A stretch of 64,000 nt of DNA, taken from assembly GCA_020726505.1 (NCBI GenBank), contig JAHLEZ010000007.1, positions 2,356,001 through 2,420,000 of the forward strand. The letters are read 5' to 3'. Shown piece after piece: positions 11,156 to 22,939 of the stretch. Source of the stretch: Leptodontidium sp. MPI-SDFR-AT-0119 (taxonomy: Eukaryota > Ascomycota > Leotiomycetes > Helotiales > Leptodontidiaceae). The notes beneath the pieces are model-generated. The model was not told where the DNA came from. It ran no database searches and worked only from the letters and a program-made list of their open reading frames with translations. The translations under genes and the position numbers were made by a program. Every line of letters begins with the position of its first letter. Position 1 is the first letter of the stretch.

Positions 11156-12680
11156 TTAGAATTTTGTATGCCAACCTTGAGCATCTATCACAGCTTGACA
11201 TCTAGCTTTCATACCTCTCTCTAGATCGTGAATCAACTCTCTAATCCTCTCGTGTGTAATTGATTCCCAAGCCTCTTGTATTGCTTCTCTTAATCGTTTA
11301 TAAGAGCTGTGAACCTGAGGGTAGTGCTTTTGAATATGTTGGTATCTAACCAAGGTTCGATACCTGATATTAGGGTGACAAAGAATACAACAAGTGAAGT
11401 TTGATCAAGTATATTCCGTGTGTCCCTTTCGTACGAAAGGGAAAGCTACCTTAAATACATCAAGTACTAAACCCCGTAGCTCGTATAAGCATTACTTGTA
11501 CGAAACTAGGAGGCAAGGTCTGAAACCAAGCTTCATTAGGCCAGGAGAGACGACTATCTTTAGAAGCTGTCAGAGTAAGAGAATGCCCCTCAGCTAAGGC
11601 TATCCCAACAGAATATAATCCTTCATATCGTCCCAAACCGTCTCTATTGGGCTCAAATCAGGAGAAGCTGGAGGCCACTCAATATATAATATTCCTGCGG
11701 CTTCAAAAACAGACTTTGTAAAGGCAGAGGCGTGTCCTTTAGCGTTGTCTTGTTGAAACTGAAGGTCTGGGTATTGCTGTAAGATTTCATCTACTACAGG
11801 TATAATAATCCCAGAGTACGAACCCTCGTTGATCGTCTCCCAATTCTTCTCCCAAAATAAACCTCTATGCCTCCCGTATCTCCCTGATATTGAGCCCCAA
11901 AACATCCATCCAATCTTCCTCTGAACCCGAGCTGCAACGCAATCCTTATTGTATACTTCTTCTGGCCCAATTTTACGTGTAACCCATGTCCGAGTGTGTT
12001 TGCCAGGTTGCGCCCATGTCTCGTCACTCCAAAGGATTCTATCCCACTGCTCCTCTGTCCAGTTAATATGCTCTTCCGCCCACGCAAGTCGTACCCTCCT
12101 ATTCTCCTCAGAAAGCTTAGGTTTCCTCCTCTCAACGTATCGTCCAAAGGCTTCCTTTTTGAATGCTGTGTGTCGTTATACTCGGGTGGTACCACTGATT
12201 CCGGTGTAGAATCGACACATTTAAGGGGTAAAATCCTGTGTGGCAAAATGTGTATTTAAGAAAAGGAGAGCTCTGTACTAGAGCCCCCCCTTAAATACTC
12301 GTTAAGCGAGCATGTGACTAAAAACGTGACTATTAAACCAACACTGTGCGTATAGCATACTCTCCGCAATCAAACCCGAGGATACTAGGAATCTGGATCC
12401 ACGGGGTCTCTCTATTCTCCCGAGAAGCCGTTGCCCATTGAATTAGCTTCTTTCATTGAGGAGTATTAAGCTTGATTTTCCTTCCACACTTGCGCTTTTG
12501 AAGGGTAAGACGGTGCTTAATTGCGTAACAGACTTCTTTATAAGTGTAGCCTGTTTAAAGACAAATTTGAGAACGTGTATAGTTGGCATCAAAGAAGAGC
12601 GTTTGGATACGTAGTCTATCGTCGCGAGAGAGCTGTCGTTTGCCTTGTTTAGGGACAGGTATATTAAAATCGGAATCCAT
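11156..12680 (-). pseudogene. third Tc1-like transposase, split by a solo LTR
   Basis: The minus-strand frame starts at ATG 12680 with MDSDFNIPVPKQGKRQLSRD, then the DNA-binding part (TRSQICL, a stop, TGYTYKEVCYAI). After a damaged stretch at about 12250-12430 the catalytic part is readable: ILWSDETWAQPGKHTRTW (first Asp), FQQDNAKGHASAF (second Asp) and SPDLSPIETVWDDMKDYI (Glu intact). There the frame is cut by a 274-bp LTR and resumes as QKHYPQVHSSYKRL, ending RCQAVIDAQGWHTKF. Only a few RIP stops are seen, so this copy is less mutated than the arms next to it. I could not find convincing TIRs. Confidence 0.8.
11337..11610 (-). mobile_element. solo LTR inside Tc1-like transposase
   Basis: A 274-bp block begins TGTTGG and ends CCAACA, carries no coding frame, and is flanked on both sides by GAATA (11332-11336 and 11611-11615), a perfect 5-bp target duplication. 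Removing it together with one GAATA rejoins the transposase frame exactly. No second copy of this LTR is present in the window, so the internal region was probably lost by LTR-LTR recombination. Which strand was the sense strand of the parent is not known. Confidence 0.85.
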
Positions 12681-12955
12681 GATGTGTAGGTAATGATCGC
12701 GAGCTTGGTGTTACAGTAGGAATTCAGTACATAAAAGCAGCGTGGAAGCATCCTTTATTCATTGGTAACAGCCCCTTGTCGCACCCCTTGTACTGTAGAA
12801 CCTACTAGAACTCTTGGCACTATATATTACCCCGAGTACCATAGTAGTAATCCAATTTGATTTCAAAGCAAAAGAATATTCTAGTAGATATTTCAAGGAA
12901 TATGTAAAGGAAGGAGGGTAATAAGGTGGTGCGCGGGGAGGTGGTTTAGAACTGA
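12681..12955. other. spacer, no gene seen
   Basis: About 275 bases of moderately AT-rich sequence between the Tc1-like gene and the end of the ankyrin gene. It contains no coding similarity I can recognise and should include the 3' end signals of the ankyrin gene. Confidence 0.4.
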
Positions 12956-15900
12956 TTATAAAGAGCTTAAGGGTAGCAGCAGCTTGGCCACGGCCTTGTG
13001 CCTGTTCTCGGCGGCCCGCGATAGCGGCGTTCGACCGTCGCCGTCCTTCGACTCGGCGTCGGCCCCTGCCGCGAGCAGCAGCTTGGCCACGGCCTCGTGC
13101 CCGTTCTCGGCGGCCCGCGACAGCGGCGTTTGACCCTCGAAGTGGTCCTTCGACTCGGCGTCGGCCCCCGCCGCGAGCAGCAGCTTGGCCACGGCCTCGT
13201 GCCCGTTCTCGGCGGCCAACGACAGCGGCGTTCGACTGCCGAGGTCCTTTGAGTTAGCGTCGACCCTCGCCGCAAGCAGCAGCTTGACCACAGCCTCGTG
13301 CCCGTTCCCGGCGGCCCACGACAGCGACGTTCGATCGCCGCCGTCCTTCGAGTTGGCGTCGGCCCGGCCCTTGAGCAGCAGTTGCACAATAGTCTCATTC
13401 CCTTTCTCGCACGCATATAATAGTAGTGTACGGCCTAAGTCGTCGCCGGTATTAACCTTTTGGCCCAAATGTAGTAAATCTGCAACTAACTCGTGACATC
13501 CTTTTTAGGATGCCTAGATTAGCAGTGCTAGCGCCGTAGTGTTATTCTGTGCGATTTCCTTCTCGAATTTGTCTGCTATAACAAGTCCAATTAGATAAGC
13601 TGACTTCTTTATTACATCTTCAACAGTTTCTACCGTGTTCGGCATGTTCTCGGTGTCCTTAGCCCAACCTTTAATATCTTCGGGAATCAGCTAAAGGCTA
13701 TCTTCGCGGAGTTTCGCGAGCTCTAGAGTAACCTAGCAATAATTTCACTTGATTGTCTCGATTCTCTCTGTCTTTTCATCGCCCATTTTCAACATCTTGC
13801 AGACGCCACTATACCCAATCTTTCGATGGGATACATCTTTAGACCCCATGGCTTTTCTGTACAATTCGCCAAGGTCTTCGAACAGTTCTTGTAACCGAGG
13901 AGCGGTATCTTTCTTGCTAACAACCTCGTAATACAATATCATAAGAAGATTTTGTGCTTACATCCACCGCTTTTCTCCTGCTAGCGTTCGTGCCGAAGAT
14001 TTAAGTTGTTCGTATTCTGTCTAAAGCAAAAGAAGCAAAGACCGCAAGCGGAATAGAGGAATCACACTCATCAGAGTATCTTCCCGAGATCCTAACCCGG
14101 CTTAAGTAAACAAATCAACCAGGCGCTCAATGTGGTTATAAGTCAAGCCAAGGAATAGTCGAGATTTGGAAGTAGAGATGACATCTTTGGCTTCAACATT
14201 ACTCTGAAGACTCTAGACGATACGTAGTCCTTCGAGCCTACTAGTGATACTAGCAAGAGCATCGATGAAGGAGGTAAATATGTCCTAAGCGGCCATAATA
14301 AGCACCGAATTGTCTATCTAAACTGACAGTAATTCTACACGCTGCGGCTGTGGGTCTTGTTACTATTCAAGGTTAGATCCGAGGAGTACTTGACTTATTA
14401 AAGGGAATGACAAGGATGAGAATGGCTTGGATTCTTGCTGTGCCGTTTCGCCCGCCACCAGGGCCTGTTTATTAAGTGTGTCGGAGACAGGCTGACGCTT
14501 TTCTCGAAGGACCTAGAGATAAAGTTCTCTTTTAGCTTACTCTGACTCTCCGGAATCCGCCTCAGGAATAATAGCGAAGACTTTCCTTAAGAGTATAATA
14601 TCAAAATCAATCTTTTTCAATCTCTTCTCATTCTCCAATTTCTCCAATTTCTCCTCATTCTCTAATTTCTTCTTATTCTCTAATTTCTCTTTCTAAATAG
14701 ACCAAGTCCATAAGCCCAAAATCGCGTCTAACTGACAAAGATCGATTCGCCACTAGCCTCGGACACGTCGTACTATGAGATAAACTAGAAGCTCCGCAAC
14801 CCCTAGAGATTGTGAGGGATCAAGTGCAACTCCTGACAGAGATAGACCGTCTATACGGCAATATACAGCCCAGCAAAATGCAGCCGTATTAATAGATACC
14901 TTAAGTTCTACCTGTCGGGCATCAGAGAACACGTAGTTTGTAACAGACTAAATCGTCGCTTATAGCTTCACGGCCTACTCTCGTACGGTAGAGTCCTAGC
15001 GTAGAGCTGTCGTTAGGGCGCCGTCGTTTGTGAGATAAGACAGGCGTGATCTATAGCACAGCAATCTCTTAGTAAAGTTTAGCTGCTTAGGTGACTCGGT
15101 TAGAGGGGCTGACTTGGCTAGAAGGGTCTTAAGGGGAAGGGTTTAATTTTCCTTCTCAACTTCTTTAATCCACTTAACAAGGGCATTGGCACATTCATCA
15201 TCCGGATCGGCTAGATCGGCTAGATAGGCTGGATCGGTTTGATCCATAGAGAGTGTATCTGCGAGGGTCGTCCACGTAACACTACCGTATTTATATAACG
15301 AGAGGCCCTTCTGCTGTTCTGTTTCGACGCCATTTATCCTTTCCTTGTGCAGCGTGAGTTCATCAAGAATTAACTAGCATAGCTCTTCCTCCTTTTCTTT
15401 CTTCGCAGTCATTTCAATCCTTAGTGTTTGCCAATCCAATTCATAGTTTTCTACCCGACTTTGAAGCTCTCGAAGATGGAGACGATTTTCAGTCTCTTTA
15501 AGCCTCTAAGTTCGAAGAAGGGATCAGATCAAGGCCATAATAAGAGTGGCTGTAAACTAGTACATTGCGACAAAAGAGTACAGGCCTCGCAAACTAGTGA
15601 ATTACAATACGAAGCCCACCATCAAAGTGGATATTGCCATTTAGACAACGATACTCTTTCTCCGCCCTAGATAGTATCTATCTAGTTTCTAAGACGTTAT
15701 ATATTTCTTCAGCCTCTTCGTATAGGCAAATGCCTCGAAATTCTGATCCCCGACCCTTTGATTGCCTAGCTAGATCCAAAAAACCTACTTATTAAGTGGG
15801 ATATTACTCTCCTCAGTACTTCTTTCGATCAACCAGGCGCACAAGAACATACCGGCAACCAAAAGTAGTGTGCCGGTAACAGTTAGCCAAAAGTAAGGCT

Positions 15901-17336
15901 AGATTGTGGACTGGCCCTCCTTTACCAGCCGTTTGACGAAGACGGCCCAGGCTACGTAGCCTAAGACGCTGGCCTGTAGTGAGTAGCCAAAGACTACTAC
16001 TCCGTAAAGTACAATCGAGCTGGGCTTTTAGATGCCGATATTAAGAGAGAAGTTCGGATAAAGTACAAAGTGTATAGGGGAATTCTCGAGGCTTTTTGAG
16101 TCGGTCTAGTCAGAAGCTTGTGGCTCAATGTATTCCTCTAGTTTAAAGATCCCGGCAGTTACGTACACTTTGACCTTGTCCTTTTCAAAAGATTCATAAA
16201 AATAAGGACCAACTTCCTGACCCTTTTCATTTTCGTGTTTATCATCAAAAACGAACTCAAGGATCTAAGGACGCCCAAACACGCGAGTAATGCCGCCGTT
16301 ATTCCACAACTCGCACATATCGTGGCTAGTAGAGGAGCAAAGTTCTGCTTCTGCTTGGCCTCTTCCTTCCTGAGCTCTTCCTACAAACGCTCGTAAAGGA
16401 GCGGATCCACATACTCAAATGACAGAAACGACAGCTATTAGAATACCGAGAGGAGTAACAGCAAAGATAATATTGTCGATAATTGAGATTAATTCGCTTA
16501 AAAACTGTTTCGTAACTTACTCTCCAAATAGAGTTATTAAAGGTACGAGATCGGTCGCAAGGTTATTAGTAAAGTCGTCCCATCCACCACCTACTTCGGC
16601 TTAAGCCACAAGGCAAGAGATAGCTAGTAGTATCCACATAACTTAAGAGTTGCGATTCGATGTCTAGGAATAAATGTAATACTAATTAGTTAGATGAAGA
16701 TATCTAGAGGCTAAATAAGTATAAAGTCTGCGATTTTGTAAAGCGGGGGGAGTTTAACTCGTCCCACTAAGTGAGTAATAAGGCGAATGGCCTAGCATTA
16801 AGTAGTGGAGGCATATAGATGCCAGTAAGATGTAGAAAGCTGCACTTCGCCCGACTGTGATAGCCGGCCCCGCCAGATGTATACGTATAATAAGTGGTAT
16901 GTCAGCCACACTAGAAAGTTCGAATGATCTAACCGCATACGTAATAGCTTTAGCGGTAAACGTCTTAGCAAAGGCTATATAAGTAATCTTACAGATTTCG
17001 GAGTGTACCACCTTAAAATACTTTGCCAGTATATGCTGGGGGGACTTTGGTACCTGTGGTGGCATTAGTGGTTTAGTCAAGTTTGAAGGCAAAGGGACCG
17101 TCGAAATACTAATTCCTTCTAAGGAATCATATGTCAAGTACTGTCCGAGCATAGGGCCCTTCAATCTCATCTCGGTGTCCCAGCTCTTTAAGAACAAGAA
17201 GGCAACCCCGATACTATTCGAAAATAATATTAGCTAGATAATTAATAGACACAAGGCCAACGCTACCGCAAAAGGTGGCTTATAGCTCCTTGACACGGTT
17301 AAATGACTAGCCGGCCAACAGCCAAAAACTCACTTA
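12956..17336 (-). pseudogene. large membrane protein with C-terminal ankyrin repeats, RIP-degraded
   Basis: One reading frame of about 1460 codons can be followed on the minus strand, broken by several dozen stops at Gln and Trp positions. In order: an N-terminal part with hydrophobic stretches (LALCLLII near 17250; PAITVGRSAAFYILLASICL near 16810-16870), further membrane segments near 15830-16010 (VVVFGYSL, TGTLLLVAGMFLCAWLIER), a charged coiled part rich in EKLEN repeats near 14630-14700, a helical stretch, and five or so 33-residue ankyrin repeats (13468 down to 12956) with the usual TPLSRAAENGHEAVAKLLLA pattern. Large fungal proteins of this architecture exist; their function is not established. 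The ankyrin part is GC-rich and free of stops, unlike the rest. The start codon was not found. Confidence 0.75.
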
Positions 17337-17351
17337 ACGAGGCTAACACTA

Positions 17352-17712
17352 TTGACACCGAAACCCTCTATCGCTCTTAGGACATATTCTGTAGAAGAGA
17401 ATCTCACGGTCTGGCACAATCGCATAAGGCACATAGGAGAGCAAAATGTCAAGAAGCTGCCTAAGATATGTACCGGCATTACACAACGAGACTACAAGGA
17501 TCTATACGTGTGTGAAGTATGTGTCCTCAACAAGATGACTAACCAACTACATGACCATCCGATCGAACTGGCCAATATCCGATGGACCTCATCTACTCAG
17601 ACGTTGTAGGCCCAATTGCGGTTCATGGCTTTGATGGCTCCAGATACTTTGCTACCTTCCAATGTGACAAGACTAAGTTTGCCGCAGTCTACCTTATGAA
17701 GTATAAAAGGAT
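17352..17712 (+). pseudogene. copia polyprotein fragment (GAG-pre-integrase and start of integrase)
   Basis: The plus-strand frame contains LTVWHNRIRHIGEQNVKKLP and VCEVCVLNKMTNQ, the H-x-H and C-x2-C zinc-binding module before a copia integrase. After a one-base frame change it continues MDLIYSDVVGPIAVHGFDGS and TKFAAVYLMKYK, the beginning of the integrase core with its first Asp. It ends abruptly at about 17712 and has no LTRs, so it is a truncated insertion or the rest was deleted. It has few RIP stops. It differs from both full copia elements of this window. Confidence 0.8.
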
Positions 17713-18871
17713 CAACAAACCCACGAGACCATGGCGGAACTGGAGGAATCGAACCCATGTAAATAGTACTAGTGCCCTTTAGGCTTAGCCGGGCGGAATA
17801 GACCTTCATCATTGAACAAGCTAGGGCCAGCGGCCCTGAACATTGAACAAGCCTAACTCCACACAAGAAGAGCGCAATAATCTGCGGCGAATTCGTCCGA
17901 GAGAGTCTGGCACGACCGTCCTGGACATGGTAGATCAAGTGGAGACTGGACCCCAGAAAGCCAAGCCACTAATGTAATCTTTATCCCTACTTGCCAAGAA
18001 ACCTTGTGGCCGAGAAACAACATAGGGGATTTTGACTTCGAGCATCTTAAACGCCACACCAACTTATGAGTTTCCAAAAAATAAAGATTAAAGTAACGTC
18101 CCCCTTATGTGCCGAGTTGAGCTTTAACTGTATTCGACATAATTAGAACATCTGTATTTGGGCGTCCAAGTCGTTCGGAGCTGCGGAGAAGCTACCAATT
18201 GTGTTGTAGCTGCGGCTATCCAGCCCGTACATACGTGCCCTGAGTTTCTAAAACCTGTCGCACCTGTCAGTGGATAGAACTGAGTGTGGTTTGTCTTGGA
18301 CTGGTGGGCTGGGGAGGACCTTTCATGTAGCTGGAAAACGTGTTTGACTTTAGTTATAGAGCTGATTTTCTCTAAAGATGCTGAGGTAGGCGTTTGATTT
18401 CGTTCGGGAGTTAGTTTTGTTTCTGTTGCCGGATTAAGGCAGTACAGAAGCTCGGTGCTTCTTCTACTACTGAGGTTTATAGTATAAATCAACTCTTTTC
18501 GCAATGGCGGAACCTGAGGTCGGTTATGAAGGAGAGTTGTGGAGGAGAGGGTGTAGAGTCGGAGAAAGAGAGTATGTCTTAGCGCCTAACGCGTCAGCGG
18601 CGTCGAATGAACTCCGTAGATCGCCAAACTCTAGAAATGAGGTATTTAAGCGTTGTCTAATCGACTAAGGATCTGCGACGCGAATCTAGAGTTATAGTAG
18701 CGGTTGACAGTCGTTAGTTGTTGGAGGAAGAGACGAGACGCGGCTACATCGAAAGCTCGGAATTACACTGTCCATAAGGGTTTAGTCGCTGTTTTGCCCG
18801 GGCTAGAACCCTTCTAACTCCTCACGTGTAGTACCTCAAAAAGACTAAGATAACCCTCGACCGTCCCAGCG
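17713..18871. other. intergenic, no gene recognised
   Basis: A stretch of mixed composition. A minus-strand frame of 126 codons at 18124-18504 is open but matches nothing I know and lacks convincing features. At 18774-18830 a motif (TTTAGTCGCTGTTTT and CTTCTAACTCC) resembles sequence at 880-1045, so the two places may share a repeat. Confidence 0.35.
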
Positions 18872-20220
18872 CTAATGTCCGTAACGCTTTATACTTGCTA
18901 GTTTGTTTTGTATCGACTCGAGAGTCGTGTTAGTAATAAATAGATTACTTATAGTGTTATCTTTAAGGTTAAAAATTGCGAGGGTATCGTCGTCGAAGAT
19001 TTTGTTGGCGAGGAAAAGACTCCTCTTAAATCCGATGTTAAAGTTCGTTAGCTAATAAAGGAAAGAGATAAAAGGTAACGACATTATTTCTCTTTCATTG
19101 CGAGTCTTCTCGCTAGAGGAGGGTATGTCTAAAGAACACTCTCTTCCTGTAAGTTTAGAAGATACTCAATCGAGAGCGGGTTGAGTCTATCGCCGAGAAG
19201 ATATTTCGTTAATATATCGTTATTCAAGTATATCGCCTCATGGCCATCTTCTTCGAACGGATCTTTAATCGAAACATACTAAAGGGAAAGAAAGGATTTT
19301 ATTCCCTCTAGTAAAACTTTCCACGAACTGTTCGTAAGATGCACATAAAAGAGGTTGATATCCTTTAAGGTGCTAGAGTGTCTTCTCAAGACATCTAGGA
19401 AATCTCCTTGATTAAAAGTCGTAGAATAGAAATCTAGAGAAGTCAGACGACTCTATACTATAGTGCCTAGGATATATCTTGTGAATATGTAAAACATCCC
19501 GTCATAGTAGTATATATATAACTTTTCTAAATCTGTCGCCCCTAACAAAATCTTAGCTAAATTTCTTGTCCTCTAGCCGTTAATATCGGTTTCGTTAGTA
19601 GTAACTGTGATATTGTGAAGGCTGCGAAAGGCATTATAGTAGTGACTCAAACTGAGCTGTGACATTCCTCGAAAGAGCGCTTTATCCACACCGTGCCCGC
19701 GATTAGCATTATCGCTTTCGATCTCGAGTTCTCGGATATTCGCACTTATAAGTAACAAAACGCGTGTTATAAAAAGGAATGTTTCGTTATATGTTAGATT
19801 AGGATCTAGGAACTATTTCCGGTAGTAGTAACTGTCTAGCTCATTGTTCCGCTCGTCGTCTAGCTCCTCGTCTAGCTTATCGTCTAACTCGTATTCGAAG
19901 TTCGGCGAGATCGTAATTCTTTCGATATTTAGCATTCGCATTATAGCGGAGTAAAGACAAGCTATAACCTCGCTAGAGCTTTCTATCGCGGCCTAGTTGT
20001 TATAGTACTAACTATAATTAGAAAACGCTATATTTAGACCTAGATCTTCCTCTTTAGTTCTTGGTTCGTCGAATCTACTAAATGGATATGCCCTGTGTAA
20101 TGCCTCCTTATACTTTAGAAGTGTTTTAATGGATTGAAACCGGGTATAGGTTTAGACAACTTCCCCGACAGACTTACTTAAAATAGGATGACGCGACACA
20201 ACCGTAAGCGTAGTCAGCGA
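18872..20220 (-). pseudogene. leucine-rich, F-box-like protein, RIP-degraded
   Basis: The minus-strand frame can be followed for about 450 codons with scattered TAG/TAA stops. Readable blocks include RFQSIKTLLKYKEALHRAYP (about 20140), an acidic segment ELDDKLDEELDDERNNELD (about 19840-19900), VLLLISANIRELEIESDNAN, TSLDFYSTTFNQGDFLDVLR and TLKDINLFYVHLTNSSWKVL. The leucine-spaced pattern and order resemble fungal F-box proteins with irregular leucine-rich repeats, but the F-box itself is not clearly visible, so the family is tentative. It is transcribed away from the HET-NLR gene. Its upstream region carries the left inverted repeat. Confidence 0.55.
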
Positions 20221-21005
20221 ACTCGACTATAGGCCGCAAATTATGCGAGGGAGGAGAAAAGGAGTTACAAGCTTTTCGAAGGTCTTACACGTGAGTCGCA
20301 CGTCTATGATGTCGTAGTAGTAGTCTTTAGAAATCATCTAAAAGACTATACTCTAGATCTCTGGAGGGAACTAATATAGGGAAGCTATGTTATTGTCACG
20401 AATAACCCGACGTCCTGTAAGGCGAAATTCGAGAGGTCAAGGAGGTGCTAGCTTTCTAGGTCCTAAGTGAAGAAGATGAAGAGGTCGAAGTGCCTTAGGA
20501 GCCAAGGAGTAGACTTTACTAAAAGTGCCTAGGTGCCGTGCGGGTCGTGGGGATGGTAAATTAGATAGGTTGTCTTGAATCTATATATACGTAGAACTAA
20601 GTCTAATAGAAGAATCCTCCCTGTCGCTTGCCGTGAGGACATATACTTAAATCTGCCTATACCGAAAATTAAGTAGGTACAGAAGGGTCCTTCCTCCCCT
20701 CCCTTATCACCCTTGTAGGGCTTTGTCTAGGGAGGATATACTGAAATGTGCGTATGCCAGAAATTGACTATGTAGAAACGGCCACTCGCAGTCGCTTGTT
20801 TCGGGAGTAACGTCTGTCCTTACGTAGCGAGACGCACCGTGTGCCGAGACGAAAATGGCAAATCAACATCTTATACTCTGCCTCATTAGTTTGTCTCCAA
20901 TATGTAACGTCTAATAATTCTCTAGTAGTTTGCCTATAGGATCCTTATAACAGCGAGCGAAACTTAAGCGTTTTAGTCGTTGTTGCCGTTGGTTTGCTTA
21001 TCGTA
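20221..21005. other. presumed promoter region of the leucine-rich gene
   Basis: About 785 bases without a recognisable gene. Two related blocks with GAGGACATATACTT and GAGGATATACTGAA (about 20635 and 20731) suggest a degenerate internal duplication. Weak similarity to the reverse complement of 50041-50100 continues from the inverted repeat leftward to roughly 20950. Confidence 0.35.
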
Positions 21006-21235
21006 TAATCTGATGCCCGACATTTACCCCCCTACTAATTCATTGGCATAGCCAGTTATTCGAATTTCAGAGGCCTGATAGTGAAGAGTAATATCAAATA
21101 AGATCTGTATAAGGCACTAAAAGACAATCAGCCTCGTGTAAATAGAATAAGCGAGTCAGGCCGAGAGTGGAAGGGTGGCGTCTTATACTAGTCACGGTCT
21201 TTATAGCGGCATCTACGCTATAAATATTGGGTTAG
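21006..21235 (+). repeat. left inverted repeat flanking the HET-NLR gene
   Basis: The segment starts TAATCTGATGCCCGACATTT and matches the reverse complement of 49801-50040 with several shared blocks in the same order: TGCCCGACATTTA, CCCCCTACTA, TATTCGAATTTC, GTGAAG, AAAGACAAT and GGGTGGCGTCTTAT. The differences are largely C/T and G/A, as RIP would produce, with a few small gaps. The pair encloses only the NLR-like gene and what was later inserted into it. Outer ends are blurred. Confidence 0.75.
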
Positions 21236-21745
21236 CAGAATTTATGCCAAGCAAGCTCCGTGTTTGCACTTGCCTCAGCAAATTTCACGAGATACTCTAA
21301 AAGCCACAAGCGTGCGGCTGTGCACGATACTTCTTTTAGCGGCTGTGAATACACTCCGTGCTAGAGTAGACTAGGTCTCATAACCACCCTGTCACGTCTA
21401 TTACTATCTATCTAACCGCTTGTTAACTTTGAACTAACCGCAATAGGCAACTTATCTTAAGATCTAATCTATAGTACTTAAGTCTTCTAATGAAATGAGC
21501 GACGTAAAGCGTCACTCCGCGTCGTGTCTGCCTTCGCTATGTAAGTTGTCGACCAGCCTTCGCCACGATGCAGCCTCGTAGGCAGCGCCTGCGATCACTA
21601 TTACATAATCTCCTCACGATCAGTCCTTCGACATCTGATTCCATTCTGGCGACCTTTGAATAGCAAACCTTGCGCCGATATGCCGAATAAGTCGCACGAG
21701 TCGCGCTTGACTTGAAATCGCTCGTGAACCTCCACTATAGCTCTT
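21236..21745 (+). promoter_or_regulatory. upstream region of the HET-NLR gene
   Basis: About 510 bases between the left inverted repeat and the deduced start of the HET-NLR gene. No reading frame is supported. By position it should hold the promoter and leader. I could not identify a specific element. Confidence 0.35.
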
Positions 21746-22617
21746 ATACGCCTCTTGTAACGAAAACCTAATAGCGAGATCGTCTTTCGCGAACCTACTA
21801 GCGGCGATGTCCCTGCTTACGTAATACTTTCTTACACCTAGGGAAAAGAGGAAGTTAACTTTTAAGACGCAGAAGCCGGCATAAGGAAGGGTAATACTAG
21901 GTGGGAGAAGATATAGTTCTACGCGAAGTAGGCCGCCGCTAATAGATTGTAATACTTCTAGGTCGACACTTACTACATCGATAAGAAGAATGTGGTTAAA
22001 CTTGGCGTGGCGATTAATTCTATGTTTTAGTAGTATTAGAACGTAGCGCGCTATTACGCCTACCTTTTAGATGTCTTCAAATCCGACACTGAAGTAGATA
22101 AAGAGAGAGTATAAGAAGAGGCCATTAGGAGGAGTCGATAGTTCATTTGAGGCTGGACGCTTCAAGAGCTCATCGCGCCGAGGCTGGTTAACTTCTTCAG
22201 CTTAGAGGGTAAGCGACTTAGGAGTAAGTTGTCGCTTAAGTCTATAATACATAAGATTACTAGTATCGCGAAGAATGCTCTCTAAGGCGATGTATTGTCG
22301 AATTTCAGTATTAAAGAGCGGAGGGTCCTAGGCAAAGCGCCGTAATACTACGATTAAAGAGAATGAAGCGTACTACTTAATCGGTGTCTTCGATGTCTCT
22401 ATAGTGCCAAACTACGGGGAGAGAAGGGACTAAGTATTTAGGCGGCTGGAAGAAGAGATCCACAAGTTGTACAAGGGTAAGCTGCTTGCTTAGATGTACT
22501 GCCTAAAGCAATATAACTGACCGGCACAGGTGTCTATTTCGAACAGTTTGCCGTAGGGCTCAACCTCGCGTCATTTCCTGAAGCTACACAGTTTGTTGCC
22601 AGAGAAAAGGAGCTGTC
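21746..22617 (+). pseudogene. HET-NB-ARC-TPR (NLR-like) gene, 5' part
   Basis: The deduced start codon is now ATA (21746), followed by CGCCTCTTG, fitting the MRLL start common to HET-domain STAND proteins. The HET domain then follows: AYVILSYT with a stop at the usual Trp, a block with YF, stop, VDTYYIDK (normally FWVDTCCIDK), GWTLQELIAPRLVNFF, and SIKERRVL. After about 250 codons the linker YFEQFAVGLNLASFPEATQF leads into FVAREKELS. Here the frame is cut inside a serine codon by the gypsy element and resumes at 47246. HET domains act as cell-death effectors in fungal allorecognition. Many stops at Trp/Gln make this copy inactive. Confidence 0.85.
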
Positions 22618-22866
22618 TGTGACGCTTGCCCTAGAAAGACGGCAATCACGTGTAACTGACGCCTTACATATCAACACAAGAGACATATGACGATACTAAG
22701 CATCGACTTAGAATCTACAACTACAGAGGAAAGAAGGTAAGGAAAGAATAAGTCTATATACAAGAGGTTAGTATGCCTAGTACTATGGTAATCTCGGTAC
22801 GTCCCGATCGGGCAGTACTAAGTGGAGTCGGTGGAAATGAGGCTCTAGACAGCGATAGTCGTCACA
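22618..22866 (-). repeat. gypsy 3' LTR
   Basis: A 249-bp terminal repeat, about 90 percent identical by eye to 46991-47240. The differences are mainly transitions. It lies next to the target duplication CTGTC on the left, and contains GTACGTCCCGATCGGGCAGT in both copies. Confidence 0.9.
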
Positions 22867-22939
22867 CTACCCCCCTCCTCCAGAAAAAGCTCGTCCTCGA
22901 GCGTTAGTCTATCTCCTTGTTACTATCGAGGTCGTCGTA

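Noticed and set aside
11794..12246. 150-codon minus-strand frame
   Set aside because: It is a shifted frame of the Tc1-like transposase, whose SDETW and DNAKGH motifs lie in another frame.
17722..17765. tRNA-like T-arm (GGTTCGATTCC on the minus strand)
   Set aside because: The T-stem does not pair properly and no matching acceptor strand, D-arm or anticodon arm lies at the right distance.
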